The notes beneath the pieces are model-generated. The model had not been told where the DNA came from, did no database searches, and saw nothing but the letters and a program-made list of their open reading frames with translations. From Vicugna pacos (Eukaryota > Chordata > Mammalia > Artiodactyla > Camelidae), in NCBI RefSeq assembly GCF_048564905.1, contig NC_133012.1:15099646-15163645 (forward strand): DNA of 64,000 nucleotides. The letters are read 5' to 3'. This document shows, piece by piece, positions 12,101-24,519 of this stretch; position 1 is the stretch's first letter; each line of letters begins with the position of its first letter. Made by a program: the position numbers and the translations under genes.

Positions 12101-13639
12101 GATCATTTTTCAGTCTACAGCTCACAAACTTCCACCATTAAAAATGCCAAGAATCACTATGCAATTGAATGTGCAATGAATTTTTTTTTTAATACACGAG
12201 TTCTGTAGAGCATGGTTGTGAGCCACTCTTTTTTTTAGGTAATTCTGGAAACTACATTCAAAAAAGTTAAACATCTAAATTAGAACATATGATCGCAAAA
12301 TACTGATTCATGTACAGTATTCTCCAAATCCAAATGGTCCTAAAGGACATCATGAAACAGTGAAATGATATGAAAATTTACGTAGGAAGACAGACTGGTT
12401 ATCTCTTCACTGTAAAAGGGAAAATGTTCCATTCCCCCAAGGGTAAGCTAGCATCCTGCTACATTTTTCCAATGCTGTAAAGTTTACTTACTTCTAGTCC
12501 AAATTACCTCCAAAAGCAGCAGTGGTGAGCCATACTGCAGACAGTCCAAGATGGGGCAGATGGACAAGACCAGGGGCTCAAGTCTCAGCTCTGATTACCT
12601 AGAATCGCTCTAACGTTGATGTATTTAATTCCCATGATACCACATCTTTTACTTCCTAGGTCCACTGTCCCCTTTCCTTTCTTGGAACCTTTTAAACCCT
12701 GTCCTGCTTTCATCTTCTGCACTAATTATCCAGAGTCCAACCTCCCTCACTTTGTTTATTCTTTGTCAATATCCCCAAATGCCTTGCATCATCATGCTTC
12801 CACCTAAGGTCCTATTCATTAACAAAATAGTGGGTGGTGATAGAATCAGGCTGGTGACTACTCAAAGTATGAATGCTTCATTTTTGTCAAATCTTTCCAT
12901 GATCCCTTGTGTGGGGTACATTTTAGCCAATGCAGAAATTTGCACTTTCTTCACACTGAAGATATACTACATGCATTTTCACTTTCTCTCACTGTTCTCA
13001 GTTGCCAAGCAAAGAGAAAAGTATGTTTCCTTTTCTTCTTGAGCTCTGGTGACTTTGTTCATTGGATGGCACCTAATAAATTCATAAAGCTAATAGTCTT
13101 GAAGCAAATGTGTCTAAGAATCTTCAAACCACCATAAGCTGATCTTCCAACACAGTTAAGTATAGGGGATACACATTCAGCCTCTGACAACTGTGTCTAA
13201 GGCTGCTACAAACATCATCACACAATTAGGGACTTCTATGCTCGGTGACCTGGGATTCCTCTGGCAGACTCAATTAAACCTTCTAATAGTTAGGTGACAC
13301 CAAAAAAGGCCACAATTTCTCTGCAGGAAGTGGGGATGCCAACAACCTTAAATTAACGGTATCAAGCAGACAGTATCAAAGACAGTCGAGTTCTTGCTAC
13401 TGCAAGGCAGAGGCAGAAGAGGGTTGACTGACACTAAGAAGATTATCCCTGGTTTCTCAATATAGCAGGCAAATGAATATTGCAGATAAATGCACTATCA
13501 GCTTTATTCTTACAACCCTGATAGCGACTTTAATCCTGACCTTGAAATGCCTTCTCCATATACACAAAGGCTTTTTGAAATGACATTGTACCAGAAAAAA
13601 AAGTGGAAGAGTAATTTACCTCGTGATGAATTTTGATGT
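9111..13639. other. Long unassigned stretch
   Basis: About 4.5 kb with no gene, RNA or confident repeat. Possible pieces of L2 (about 9770-9850) and MIR (about 12560-12620) are too weak to call. A T run of about 20 lies at 11365-11385. This is the longest repeat-poor part of the window, so any conserved non-coding elements could lie here, but I cannot test conservation. Confidence 0.4.
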
Positions 13640-13795
13640 GGGTGTTTACTGGGGGCTTTATCTCCATCTTGTGTTATTTAATCCCTACGACAACATGATG
13701 AGGTTGCTATTAACACCCACACTTTACAGGGAGGGAGACTGAGGCTTGGTGCAGAATCAGGTCTACTTGGTATCAGGGCCCAAGCTCTTCGGCCC
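13640..13795 (-). mobile_element. MIR SINE fragment
   Basis: 'tttaatccctacgacaacat', then 'gatgaggttgctattaacac', then 'tttacagggagggagactga' follow the reverse complement of MIR in the correct order. This is a clear old copy lacking the extreme ends. Confidence 0.75.
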
Positions 13796-14329
13796 CCTCT
13801 GAGATCGCACCCCCGTGTTTGTGTTTCTTCCGTCTGGCTTCCTATCAGTTAGTGGTGAGGGCATTTGACATACACTGATAATTATGAAAAGCAGGTACTA
13901 AAAATAATGCCGGTCAAGTGACAGCAGGTAATCGATGGCTTTCAAGCTCTAAGAAAAAGGAAAAGCAGAATTCACAGCAAGTTCCAGGCTTCCCTATAGG
14001 AAAAGCAGGCCACGACTATGCAATGACATTTAAGGAGACTTTAAATCTTCCTTCACACAAGGATTAAAGATCCTTCTCACTAGTTTTTTTCTAGAGCCAG
14101 ACAGTCTTACCCTTAACCTCCTTAGGGGTTTCTTAAAGGACATGTACCTTAAGTGGGTCAGCTGTTACGTTTCCTAGGAAATGGAACACACTCGCTAATA
14201 AAAAGAAGGAATTAATTCATCTACTACCATCTCTCTTCAGTTAACCGAGACACGCATCTCAGTGTTAAGATTTCCAGAAGGAGTTTCTTTCTGCTCTACT
14301 TTTTTGCATCCTGATGTGTCCACATCCTC

Positions 14330-15150
14330 TCACTAAAATCTCTCACCAAGGTGACCTTGCTGTTAAACCCACTGGTTATTTTCGGACCTCATCTCATTCC
14401 CTCCCGCTGTGGACACTGCTGACCGCTTCCTGCATTTGAAATACTCTCTTTGGCGCCAGGACCTCACACTCTCCTTGTTCCTTGTTTCTCTGCCTCTTTC
14501 TCACTTTCTGCTGTGAACCACACCTCTCATCAGTCATCAGTGTTGAAGTTCCTCAGGGCTCTGTCCCTGGCCACTTCTCTTCTCTCTAGGGTCAGCCTGG
14601 GCCATCTCGTCCACGCACGTGGCTTCAGTTACTATATTTATGCACATGACCCCGACATCTCTCTCTTCAGCTCAGAATTCTATCCAGAGTTTCAGACATA
14701 CGTCAGAACGTCTACCAGCTCTCTTAGACATCCTAGAGACGTCTTCAGTTCCACAGTTTCTAACATTCAGTTGTTATTTTCTGTCCCCCAGACGTGTTCA
14801 TCTTCTAGTTCTCTGTATCTCAGCCAATAGTCTACTGCCTGCTCAGCTGCTGAAGGAGAAACCTGGAGTGACAGAGCCCTAGTCATTCTTGTGCATTTCC
14901 CACATCCTATCAGCCACCGCCCACTGTGTTTTCTACGTCTTAAATGTCACTACCACTGCTATCCATCCTCTGTTGTGCTCTGTCCCTACTGTCCCTAACT
15001 TAATGCAGGACATCATCTCTCACAAAATATCACAACCAATTGCAACCAAGAGCTTCATACTACATGGTCTTTATCTACTCTTGGGAAAATATAATACTTT
15101 ATCACTAACATCAAGTGTTACGATCACAAGAGGACACTATTAATATTTAC
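14330..15150 (+). mobile_element. LINE-2 reverse-transcriptase remnant
   Basis: This is a sense-strand L2 copy. A 126-codon frame at 14450-14830 reads GHLVHARGFSYYIYAHDPDI in its middle. That corresponds to the palm region of L2/CR1 reverse transcriptase, where the family has a 'YADD'-type catalytic motif. Here it is YAHD (14639-14650), so one catalytic Asp is lost. The upstream part (about 14350-14450) and downstream part (to about 15020, 'acttaatgcaggacatcatc') also follow the L2 body. The element is dead and incomplete at both ends. Confidence 0.8.
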
Positions 15151-15284
15151 AGCAGGACAACAATCAAAAATGGATCCCATTCTGGAAAACCAGGACATGT
15201 GGTCATACTATTGGGCTGCAGCAGTTAGAGACACATCTTTCTAAAGCCCATCCCTCACCGTGTCATGTGTTTGTTACTTAAAAG

Positions 15285-15480
15285 AGTCAAGTAGGGCCAG
15301 ACCACACAGAGCCTTGTTGGCAGACTGGATCATCTTTCAGAAGACAACTGAGTGAATGGAAGAAAGATTTGATGAGAGAATGAAGTGGTTTACAGGGTGA
15401 AGTCTGATCCCCAACAGGATCTTTGGTATCCCGTGGACAGCAGACTGGGGCTATGGTGAGGAGCGGAGGATTTGGCTGGG
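15285..15480 (-). mobile_element. LINE-2 fragment
   Basis: 'gggccagaccacacagagcc' and 'ttgttggcagactggatcat' correspond to the reverse complement of the L2 region downstream of the RT domain. It lies about 135 bp after a plus-strand L2, so the two are in opposite orientation. Confidence 0.6.
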
Positions 15481-15734
15481 AGAGTGTTAAGAGAAAGGGA
15501 CTCTTCTCCGCAGAGTAACCCTGGCTTCATAATAATATATTATTATCAATTAGACCCACAAAAATTAGATATGGCTTGATTCATTTGAAAGCAAAAACAT
15601 TACGAGGACAAGATGCAAAGAACCTGAATCCCTAGTAGCTGTGTGCTAGCCACCAGCACTGTGTCTCAAGATTAAGTTTTGCCACTTTAAGTTGAAAAAA
15701 CCAAAAGGAGGAAGGACAAATCTTTTGCTATTTC

Positions 15735-15880
15735 TTACTTTGTGTCAGTCCCTCCTCTGGGTGTTTCACAGAAGTTACAAATCTGTGTCCACATTTGTCC
15801 TGGCCTCAAGGACTTTATAGCCCAGCTGTAGAGAGGAGGTTAGATGAGTACACAAACAAATATAAACCAAATAGAATGAA
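15735..15880 (-). mobile_element. LINE-2 3'-end fragment
   Basis: The phrases 'gtgtcagtccctcctctggg', 'cctcaaggactttatagccc' and 'agctgtagagaggaggttag' follow the reverse complement of the L2 3' end (the 'ctcatggagcttacattcta' phrase). It is diverged. Confidence 0.6.
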
Positions 15881-17689
15881 GTATCTTCTTTAATTATGGT
15901 AGCCATAGCATTTGGATTTGTTGCAATAGTTGGGATGTTATACGATTTTATTACTTTCAATAATAATGCATAGACTACACAACTTAAAGATTTCAATTAA
16001 AAATCTTTGGAAGAATTTGCTTCTCAAATAAAGTAATTATTCAAGGGGAAAAAAAGTTTCTTAATATAATCATGTTACCCAGTACTGGTTATTTTGAGAC
16101 AAGATTATGTCTCTAAGAGCGTAATCACGTGCTGGAGGGCTCTGGAGGAGAAAGTCTTTTCCCAGTGGCATCAAAGACAGTCTTGTGAACAAAGCATTCG
16201 GCTGAACCAACCGAACAAACCAAACGATGGAAAGGATTTCATCCAGCAACACTGAAAAACTGTACTCCAGGTGGAGAGAAGCGGCAATCAACAGACTTTG
16301 AACCCACAGAGCTGGTGACACTTACCATAGTAAAGCTGTCACCATGGAAGGGGACAGCCACAATGAAGCCAGCTTACAATACATCATTGTTAGGAGCCCG
16401 TCAACAACAAGTTAAAATGCTCTACTCAACCATGAAAATAATTTGCACACCTTAGGAAATAATAATAGGTTTTTTTTTTAAACTCACCTATAATCCTTCT
16501 GCAAGGGTTCTTTTTTTGGGTGACAAATAAAAATTTCTTCCAACAGGTGCTGGAGTGTGTTCCAGGTGGAAAAGACACTTGCTCTGATCTTCGTTGGCTA
16601 CAGTTGTGACTTGGACCCTCCCCACCTGGAGACGGAATAGCCAAGCTTGACGCCATCACTGAAGAGTCAGCTGTCGCTCCCGCATCGAGGCATTCTGGTG
16701 CTGAGAAAAGACGGTGAGACAGGAGCAGAGTCCTCCTGCCTGTCGTCCCCAGGAGCAGGGACATTTTCTCCTCCTGAAGCTAGTTTTATTAACCTGGTGA
16801 AGGGAAGGAAGGAAAAGAAGTGAGATCCAAAAAGCACCCCCAGTGTAACATTATCAAGGGAAACTTCTCAGAGACATACAAGAAGGCGTATTTGCCCTCA
16901 GAGATGAAAAGGACAAATGCAGTGTGTAGGCAAACATATCATCATTTCTTTTCGTATCTGATGTTTTGAATGGGTTTTGCAAAACAAATGCCAGGCATTT
17001 TAATGACTCAAAATAGCAGCAATTATTAATGGGATGTGGAGGAGAGAGATGAGATTCATTTCTATAAGTAAAAATAATCAATATACTTGTGAATATTCCT
17101 CCGTTTCCCATACCTTCCTTAAGATGTCTGTCTTAAGTGAGTTTTCAGACATATGTCAAGACATCAATTCACCACCACTGATGTCAGAAAAAAAATATCC
17201 CATTGTCCTGGCCAGATAATAGCAAAGGAAGGTTCCCAAAGGCATGAGGAGAAACGTGGACATGGTTTATAGTCTGTCACAAGTTAGGGAAATAATTCTT
17301 GTCTTTGTATCCATGTCACTTGCCGACAATAGCATTAAATTGCTCAAGATACTCAAACAACATGGTGTTCCCGTCCCCTGCGAGGAGAGACCAGACCTCA
17401 TGGAGTCCTGTCTCATTCGGTGACTGGTAGGTTGTGTGAGTTAGAGGAATGTCTCACATGTCACAAGCTCCACTGCTTGAATTCTGATGCTTTGATTCAG
17501 GACCAGTTAGTGGGTTTCTTTTTTAGGATGATAGAAATGAAAGTTACAAATTCTTATTCTTTTCTGAAATTAAGACAAGAAGCTGGCATGACCTGGAAGC
17601 TGGAGTATCTAATGAGCTTGAGTTCCTCTCTCTGGAAGAATGCTTCAGATTTTCATAAGAACGTTTCACCTTCAGATTCATTCTACTAA
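15881..17689. other. Unassigned sequence
   Basis: No repeat is recognised. A 112-codon minus-strand frame (16426-16764) begins MSLLLGTTGRRTLLLSHRLF and resembles a signal or transit peptide in composition. I see no domain, known protein, splice context or CpG promoter, so I do not call it. Confidence 0.35.
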
Positions 17690-18340
17690 TTTTTCGCAAC
17701 TTTATACACACAATAAATTTTAAGTGTCCAATTCAATAGTTTCTAGTAAATGTACAGAGTTGTGTAACCATCATCACAATCCAATTTTAAAACACTCCAG
17801 TCACCCCAAAATGAAGTTCCATGTCTGTCTGCAGGCACCCTTTTCTCCCACTCCAATTCTCCAGTAACATTAATCTACTATCTGTCCCTGTAAACGTACT
17901 TCTTCTGGACTTTTCCTTTAATGAAACTTTTCAATACATGATCTTATGTGTCTGGCTTCTTCCGCTTAACAAAATGGATTTGAAGGTCAACCACGCTGTA
18001 GAGTGTGTGCCACGACCTCATTCCTTTCCCTTGGTCAAGAGTATTCTGTTGTATGGATGCACCATTTTGTGTTTATCTGTCCACTAGATGATGGACATCT
18101 GATTGTTTCCTTGCATAGGCTCATGTGAATAACACTGCTAAAGAACATTTATATACAAGTCTTTGTGTGGATAAATGATTTCTCTTGGGTGGATAACTCG
18201 GAGTGAAACTGCTGGGTCATATACTATATTTATGTTTCAACGTTTCTAGAAAATGCCAAACTGTTTGCGAAGTTGGCTGCACCATCATTCTACCTAACTT
18301 TACATTTCCTGAGCACCAAATAAACATCACTGTTCTTTGA
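17690..18340 (-). mobile_element. LINE-1 (L1M-type) 3' region
   Basis: This is the reverse complement of an older mammalian L1 3' region. The recognisable order is 'aagtgtccaattcaatagtt', 'tgtgtaaccatcatcacaat', 'tgtctggcttcttccgctta', 'gtattctgttgtatggatgc', 'tgaataacactgctaaagaa' and 'gtgaaactgctgggtcatat'. About 650 bp is continuous. Open frames at 17420-17689 and 17821-18087 are incidental. Confidence 0.85.
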
Positions 18341-19624
18341 GCAAGCCTCAATTTCCTAACCCCAGTGGACCTCTGCCAGCTCTTACCAGTTAATGGACTT
18401 CCATCACTCCATCATTTTCGATTATATGTATTACAAAAGTGATACCATTTGATGAAATTAAATGCTGGCTACTTGGAACCATTAGGAAATTCAAATTCAA
18501 ATGGGTTTTGAAAAGTTACCTTCTTTTTTTTTTTAACTGATGCTTGAAAAATGTCAGATACATTCATATTACTGTTATATTTACTGTGAAGTGTTTCATC
18601 AAAGCGGTGAAGAGTTGAAGACTAATAAGAAGTGTGGCTGCATAACTCAGGAAATCCTTCAGTAAGTCATCTCTGTAAAGAGACAGAAGAGAGTTCTTTA
18701 GAGTGGTGTGACAGCTCTGTGAAAAAGCATGTGTTGTGTGAGACTGTGGCTTGAGTGGCCCATGAAAGATAAGGGAAAAAGGAGACTAAACACCATTCAC
18801 AGATCAGCACGTCTTTTCTCCCTGAGTGAATTCTACACTGTCAACCTTAAAAGAGCCAAGCTACCATCATGACGTTCAGCAAACTTCTTTTGGACTGAAA
18901 GTATTCGACTTTTCACAGGGAGAAGAAAAATGTAAACTTCACTTTTTTTTTTTGAAATGAAGATTCACACTGAATAGAAGAACAAGGCCTCCCCCTAGTG
19001 GATAAAGCAAGAATTTGGTTTCCACAGTCTAATTTGGGATCCACAGAGGACAATTCCCAAACATAGACATACAGAAAGAGGTACAACATAGAAAAGTTGA
19101 TCATCAGTTCTAGTTTACATTTGAAGTACATCAAAATTTGAAAATTATTCCCCCATCTTTCAGCAGGACTGGGAAAGTTCACAGTCACCAGTAATAACAT
19201 TAAAAAGTAAATGTGGATAATAGAAGAAAGTGAAATCAAGCAAACTTTTAGAAGTAGGCAGGACATTCAGCTAGGTCATTAAAAATGTCAAAGCAACAGC
19301 TTCTCTGTATCACAGTCTCCAACACTATATGGACTGCGTGGTGCCCAGGCCGTCAGAGTCTGGGGCATTTTCCTCAGGAGCCCTGTAGCTTGGCCAGATT
19401 TTCCAGGATCAGAAGATTAAAAAGTAGGCTTCTTTCTTAATCAGGTCATTTTCAAAGACAGTTATAGGATTTTTATAACTATATATAATAGTCTCTAAAT
19501 TGTGTGGCTTTTATTATGAGTTACGTACAAGTCTAGAGAACAACAGATTTGAGGTTTATAATTGTGCTGTGACATGCTTATTAGAACCTCAGAACCTGTG
19601 CAGAGATTAAACAAAAAGTATGTT
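18341..19624. other. Unassigned sequence containing a CTCF-like motif
   Basis: No gene is seen. The 117-codon minus-strand frame at 18913-19266 is hydrophobic but has no recognisable content. The notable site is the CTCF-like motif at 18987-19001, listed separately. Confidence 0.35.
18987..19001 (-). promoter_or_regulatory. CTCF-like motif
   Basis: The minus strand reads CCACTAGGGGGAGGC, matching 14 of 15 positions of the CTCF core written CCASYAGRKGGCRSY. It sits in non-repetitive sequence. A motif match alone does not prove occupancy. Confidence 0.5.
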
Positions 19625-19800
19625 AATTTTTGAGGATCCACTGTGTTCTGGGCACTGGTAAGGACTCACTATACATATTTTACATAATCCCCCAAACAGT
19701 TCTAAACGTCCCCCTTTTTCACAGATGAAGAACCTGGCACAGAAGTGGCAGAACGGGGGTCTGAACCAGGCTTTCAGGCTCCAGGGTCCACCTTCTAAAT
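19625..19800 (-). mobile_element. MIR SINE fragment
   Basis: 'ctgtgttctgggcactggta', 'cataatcccccaaacagttc' and 'tttcacagatgaagaacctg' are the reverse-complement MIR phrases in order, ending with 'gtctgaaccaggctttcagg' from the tRNA-related part. Confidence 0.75.
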
Positions 19801-20285
19801 CTCTGAATGAAAACGAAGTCAGTAAAATATAAGGTGACTGCATATTTCTCAGTGTTTTTAAGGAGAAACGTGCACCCTTTTCTAATTTGTATCATTTGTT
19901 TGGTAATTTTAAAGAAACTGCTAACATTCCAATTCAGTGTCAGAACAAGCACTGAGGTGACACCCACAGGTCCGAGGCGCTCCCCGTGGCTCTGCCTCCA
20001 CTTCCCTCTGGGCTTGGGGCCACTCATGCAACACCTGTGATGAAACGACCCACCGCTCTTCCTAGTGTTGCTGGTGCTGAAGCCACGGGTGTGCACTGAG
20101 GTCGATGGGATGTGGGAGGGTCACTTCTAAAGTGGATAAATGTCCCCGCAGACACTGCAGGACAATCAGAACATAAAATATGAACCCAGACCTCCAGTTA
20201 TAAGAGAAATGCAGTCAAGAGGGCAAGAGGATCATTTGGTGGAACACCTCTGGGGCCTCCGCTTCCTTTACGTTGACTAGAATTC

Positions 20286-20490
20286 AGTGTTTCTCCACAG
20301 TAGTGCCATTAGCCTTTGGCAAGACAGTTCTTGGTTGTGCAGGATTATCACATGATTGCATCATAGTTAACATCGTTGGCCCCCATCTTTAAAATGCTAG
20401 TCGAGCCCTGCACATCCCAAAACTCATTTCTATGGGAAACGGTACAGCCTCCTGGTGAAAACTGTGGCAAAGTTTCTTCAGGCTCTAGAA
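20286..20490. mobile_element. Non-autonomous hAT-Charlie element (MER3/MER33-like)
   Basis: The copy starts 'cagtgtttctccacagtagt', close to the cagtggttctcaacc terminus of hAT-Charlie relatives. It continues with 'acagttcttggttgtgcagg', matching the 'ataattctttgttgtg' region of a non-autonomous family. The far terminus is not clear, and the subfamily name is tentative. Confidence 0.55.
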
Positions 20491-20639
20491 TCTTGTCCCT
20501 TACTTTGAATATTTTGACAAGGCATTCTCCAAGTCCAGAAGGAAACAGTCTCTTCCCTATGCGACTTTTTAGTGCCAGCTAATTCTTCTTCTCATTTTAT
20601 ATTTATTATATTTTTATTTTCATCTCATTATTCTCATTT

Positions 20640-20875
20640 ATTTTCTTTCTGTTCCCCATATAAAATCCTTAAGAGCAAACTTGTTGTCACGTTTGTTTTT
20701 GTGTTCCCCAAGTCAGAGCTCAAGGCCTTATCTATAATAATTCTTTCATACTCTGAAAGTGCACTGAGAGCAAAGACCAGATAGGATTTTTTTTTAAATT
20801 AGAATTCCATCACTACCACTTAACCCAGTGTCTGTCACTATTTTGAATGAGTGTTGAGTAAACGAATAATTGCCA
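20640..20875 (+). mobile_element. LINE-2 3'-end fragment
   Basis: 'ttctttctgttccccatata', 'aaaatccttaagagcaaact' and, at the end, 'cccagtgtctgtcactattt' with 'tgagtgttgagtaaacgaat' follow the L2 3' end (cf. 'agtgcctggcacatagtagg'). Diverged and AT-rich. Confidence 0.5.
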
Positions 20876-21429
20876 AAATGATTTAAGTCTTCACTGTTAG
20901 CTTTAATTTGAAAAACATCTGAAATTGACTTTTTGGTCAGAATATGCAGCAATGAAATATTCAAGGAAATTTTACATACATGCAGTGCCACACAGGTGCT
21001 GTCTTCACATGGTGACATCTTTTGCTAAAGACAATCCAATAGTCAAAATACAACTACCTTTGGTTTTCGTGCATCAACACCTATAACTGACAATTTTGCT
21101 CAGATACTGAGATAAATTACAGTCACCTCTACACCCAGTTGCCAATAAAAATTCTAAAATCTATGAAATCATGATATTTACATAATATGCCTATGTAAGA
21201 TCATATTTCGTTTTAGGGAAATCTTGTGGTGATTCTAATCAAAGGAGATGTTACTGGCTTTTTGTGGTTTTATCATTTTTGGAGACAGTCTTCAAAGGGA
21301 AGGAAAATGTAAATGTATCTCATTTTCTTCTCCTAACATATTAATAACAATAATATTTGTTTAATTCTTTCAATCTGCAAAGCATTAGTCTATATATTAT
21401 CTTACCAAAATAGCCAGAAGTTGTTTAGA

Positions 21430-21560
21430 GCTGATTCAGTGATAGGATAAGTGACTGGACTAGCATTCAGGAATTACTCTGGGCTTTAATCTCCTCCTCT
21501 ATACATGAGAGAATTGTACTAAATAACCTCTGAGGACTCTGCCACTTCTCACATCATTAC
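21430..21560 (+). mobile_element. MIR-like SINE fragment
   Basis: 'gggctttaatctcctcctct' then 'gagagaattgtactaaataa' and 'cctctgaggactctgccact' resemble the MIR-group core phrase 'ctttagtttcctcatctgtaaaatg' and its downstream variant. Ends uncertain. Confidence 0.5.
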
Positions 21561-24149
21561 TTTTAGTGAAGTTTGTCAGTACAGTCTGAAAACTAACCAA
21601 AAAGAAAAGTTTCCAAATGTTTGGAAGAAGTGATAGCAAGCTTCAAGCAAAAAGTCAAATCATAAAAATCGATTTTTATTTCACTCAGTTTCTATGAAAT
21701 ATAATACATAAATTTTTGCAATTTTCTTATATAATTGCATCTCGAAAAACACTCTTGCAATTAAAACTGCCCAAAAATATCTTTCCTTTCTGATTTCAGG
21801 AATCTGATGAATCCTGTACTAGTTTGGTAATATTTCGATTGACCAGTAGAGGGTGCATTTGGTTCAACATAATTGTCACACACATGAAGGCCGCTTGCTT
21901 CATTCAGGCTGGAAAAAGGTCAAACCTTGCACGGAGGAAATTTGAGGGAGGAATTATTAGTGCGTTAGTTTTCTGTTGTTGGGTTGCTGGTGAGAGGGAT
22001 TAGAAAAGCACAAGAAGACTTATCTATTACCATTTAACCCACGGTAGTGTTTCTTCTTGGGAAGGAAATTGTCCACCCGCTCTTATCCTTTCTCAGCATT
22101 GGTTTGCAGGGGCCTTGAGTATTTTCAGCAAGAGACAGCAACAACTTGGCTACAGAAAACGACTTTTTTCCACCGAGATGCTACAGCCTCTCCTGTGATA
22201 GTGGCTCCTCTTTCTCCTCCCTCCCTCTCTCTGCCTTGTTGCACCTTTGTGTGCTGAGGCCATTAGTCCGGAGAGAGCCATTGTCCATTGTAAGAAAATA
22301 TAAAAGAAGATCATTAGAAGTTCAGATTTCTGGAGTGGCTCTTTGGGTTTTTTGATCAACACAGAGGCTGTCTGAAAAGTGAAACATTTCCAAGGAGAAT
22401 GTGTGCGAGGCTAAAGAATGCTACGACCCTAAAAAGAGCCTGGAAAAAACCCACCAGCCAGCAGGCTAGACAAAAGGGTGCAGGCTGGGGCCTCTCCTTT
22501 GAAAGAGCTGATTCATGTGAGGTCCTGTTACCTGCTTTATCACTGTTTTGTTATGAGGGAAAGGTTTCAGCATTCTTAATTTGTCTTCGGGATGGGAAAA
22601 GGGAAGGCAAACTCGCCTGACGGGGGTCAGAGGACAGGTAGCTCCACCTGCCCTCAGAGAGAAGTAACACACACAAAAGACATGGGTTGTCCTCCAAATT
22701 CATACTGAATGTTTTTTGTTTTTTTTTTAAAGCAGCCCAAAGACCCTCACTGCTTATCCACTTATCTTGGAAGAATAAGATTTAGGCTCTGGTGGTGGCT
22801 GAAAATAAAAGTTATCCAGTATGCTAAAGCAAAAATCAATTCAAAGAACTGAATAGGGAGGGGGAAAAAATCTGTTTAGGAAGTAGTAGGGAAAGTAAAG
22901 AACCTTCGTGGAAAGATGAAAGTCAGTTGATGGTTTCGTGAATCATGTTACTGAAATCCTGTTATTTACTAGGTTATTCTAAAGCACATTTCGGTATAAA
23001 GTCTCTAGGAATCATCTCATAATATGTATAATTTTTGAATTAATCACCAAACACCCTCTCCTCCCAATGATAAAATTGGCATGTATATGGCATACTGTTG
23101 ACGATTGGGAGGTTTTTTTTTAATACAAGAAGCAGAATGTGGGCCTTTTACAGTGTTTTATTTCTGGCTTCCTGAAATTTAAGTCTTAAGAAAATGTTAG
23201 GAGACACCTGCCATAGTTAATAGCAAATGTCCAATACATACTGGCGGACGATGAAGGGAGGAGGGGTAGAGGAAGATACTTGCTCTGGGTAAGTGCTCCA
23301 TGAATACTGTTCAGCAACGGCTGCGAGTTAGCAGAAGCTGGTACCTGTGTGAATGTGTTAGCTAGTCACAGACACCGAGTGAAAGACATAACTGGGTTGT
23401 TAATTAAGAGGAAAGTGCCCTCAATAAGTAAACAAATGGGCTACTTTTTGAAAATAGATGGCGTCTGACCCAGACGGCTGTTCCTCAGATTTCAGCCACT
23501 AACCATTGTCAAGTAGCGTGTAACCACAATTTGGTTTGCCTGGGTTTATTTGGCCAACCTCTTTGTTAGCGTTTTGATCTCACATCTAATATAAATTGTC
23601 CTAATATTTCCTTCCTCATTATGCTAGGCTTAATGATACAAAGTAAGAAAGTGGCTAAAATACATATACATACACTTATTTATATCTATTTCTGTAAGTA
23701 CATGGAACTTTTTGCCATACAAGACTGTTAGCTGAACGTGTTAGCTTAGCGGCTGAATGATAAACAGCTTCTGCTTTCTTTTCAGTATTTAGAGACCCTG
23801 ATCACTAGCAAACTTGCACTGCTAGTCTGTGTGCACGTCAGGTTGCAAGCTTATTTCAAGATACCTATCTTCCTGATTTTTATGGTCCCTAAGCCCGGTA
23901 CAGCCACTCTCATAAAAGTCTGCCTTCAACAAGGGGTGGGAAGCATTTTGCCACCTCTCCGAGTCGACCACAAAAAGCATCAGTTCAAGCAAAGTCAACC
24001 CTGTCCATTTAAATTTTGTGACAAAAATTACTGCCTCCTAAGAAAGAGAACTTCATAAGATTTTTTTTAAAAAAGGAGAAATGAATAAGCAATTACTTGT
24101 TCTAATGAGACAGCTGAGCCCCGTGCCTGTCTGTGGTGAGTGGTGCCGC
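21561..24149. other. Repeat-poor unassigned sequence
   Basis: About 2.6 kb with no confident repeat and no recognisable gene. It includes a CTCF-like motif (21843-21857). The stretch at 22050-22640 is moderately GC-rich and free of known repeats, which would suit a conserved non-coding element, but the sequence alone cannot show that. Confidence 0.35.
21843..21857 (+). promoter_or_regulatory. CTCF-like motif
   Basis: The plus strand reads CCAGTAGAGGGTGCA, matching 13 of 15 positions of CCASYAGRKGGCRSY, including the central AGAGGG. It is about 2.9 kb from a minus-strand match, so the pair points outward. Occupancy is untested. Confidence 0.45.
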
Positions 24150-24300
24150 GGAACCCACCTGGCAGGGAGCAGGAGGCCTGCGGCTGTGAATACCCACCTC
24201 TGCCTGACCACGGGCAGGAAACTTAACCTCTCTGAGACTCAATTTCCTTGTGTGAAAAACAATAACCTCTCTCCTAATTTCCTGAGACTCCTTGGAAATA
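24150..24300 (+). mobile_element. MIR SINE fragment
   Basis: The sense-strand core is clear: 'ctgcctgaccacgggcagga', 'aacttaacctctctgagact' and 'caatttccttgtgtgaaaaa' match the MIR 'accttgggcaagttacttaacctctctg' region. A 138-codon frame (24081-24497) runs across it and is not supported as a gene. Confidence 0.75.
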
Positions 24301-24519
24301 CAATGGCCCTTTTTCCATCTAAATGGAAGCTGGATATCTTTCAGGAATATTTGTCATTGCGCCAACTTCCAAGGCTTAAAAAGTCAGAAATCCTTACACG
24401 CTGCAGGTTGAGCTCATCTCACCTCCAAAGACCTGCTCTTACTGCAAAGACTGACTCCTTTCAGGTCCTCTTAGAAGCCCCCAGAACCACCCCCTGAGAA
24501 GGCAAGCTCTCCCAGAGTT

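Noticed and set aside
16426-16764. 112-codon minus-strand frame with a transit-peptide-like start
   Set aside because: No homology is recognised and there is no promoter or splice context. The later part is low-complexity.
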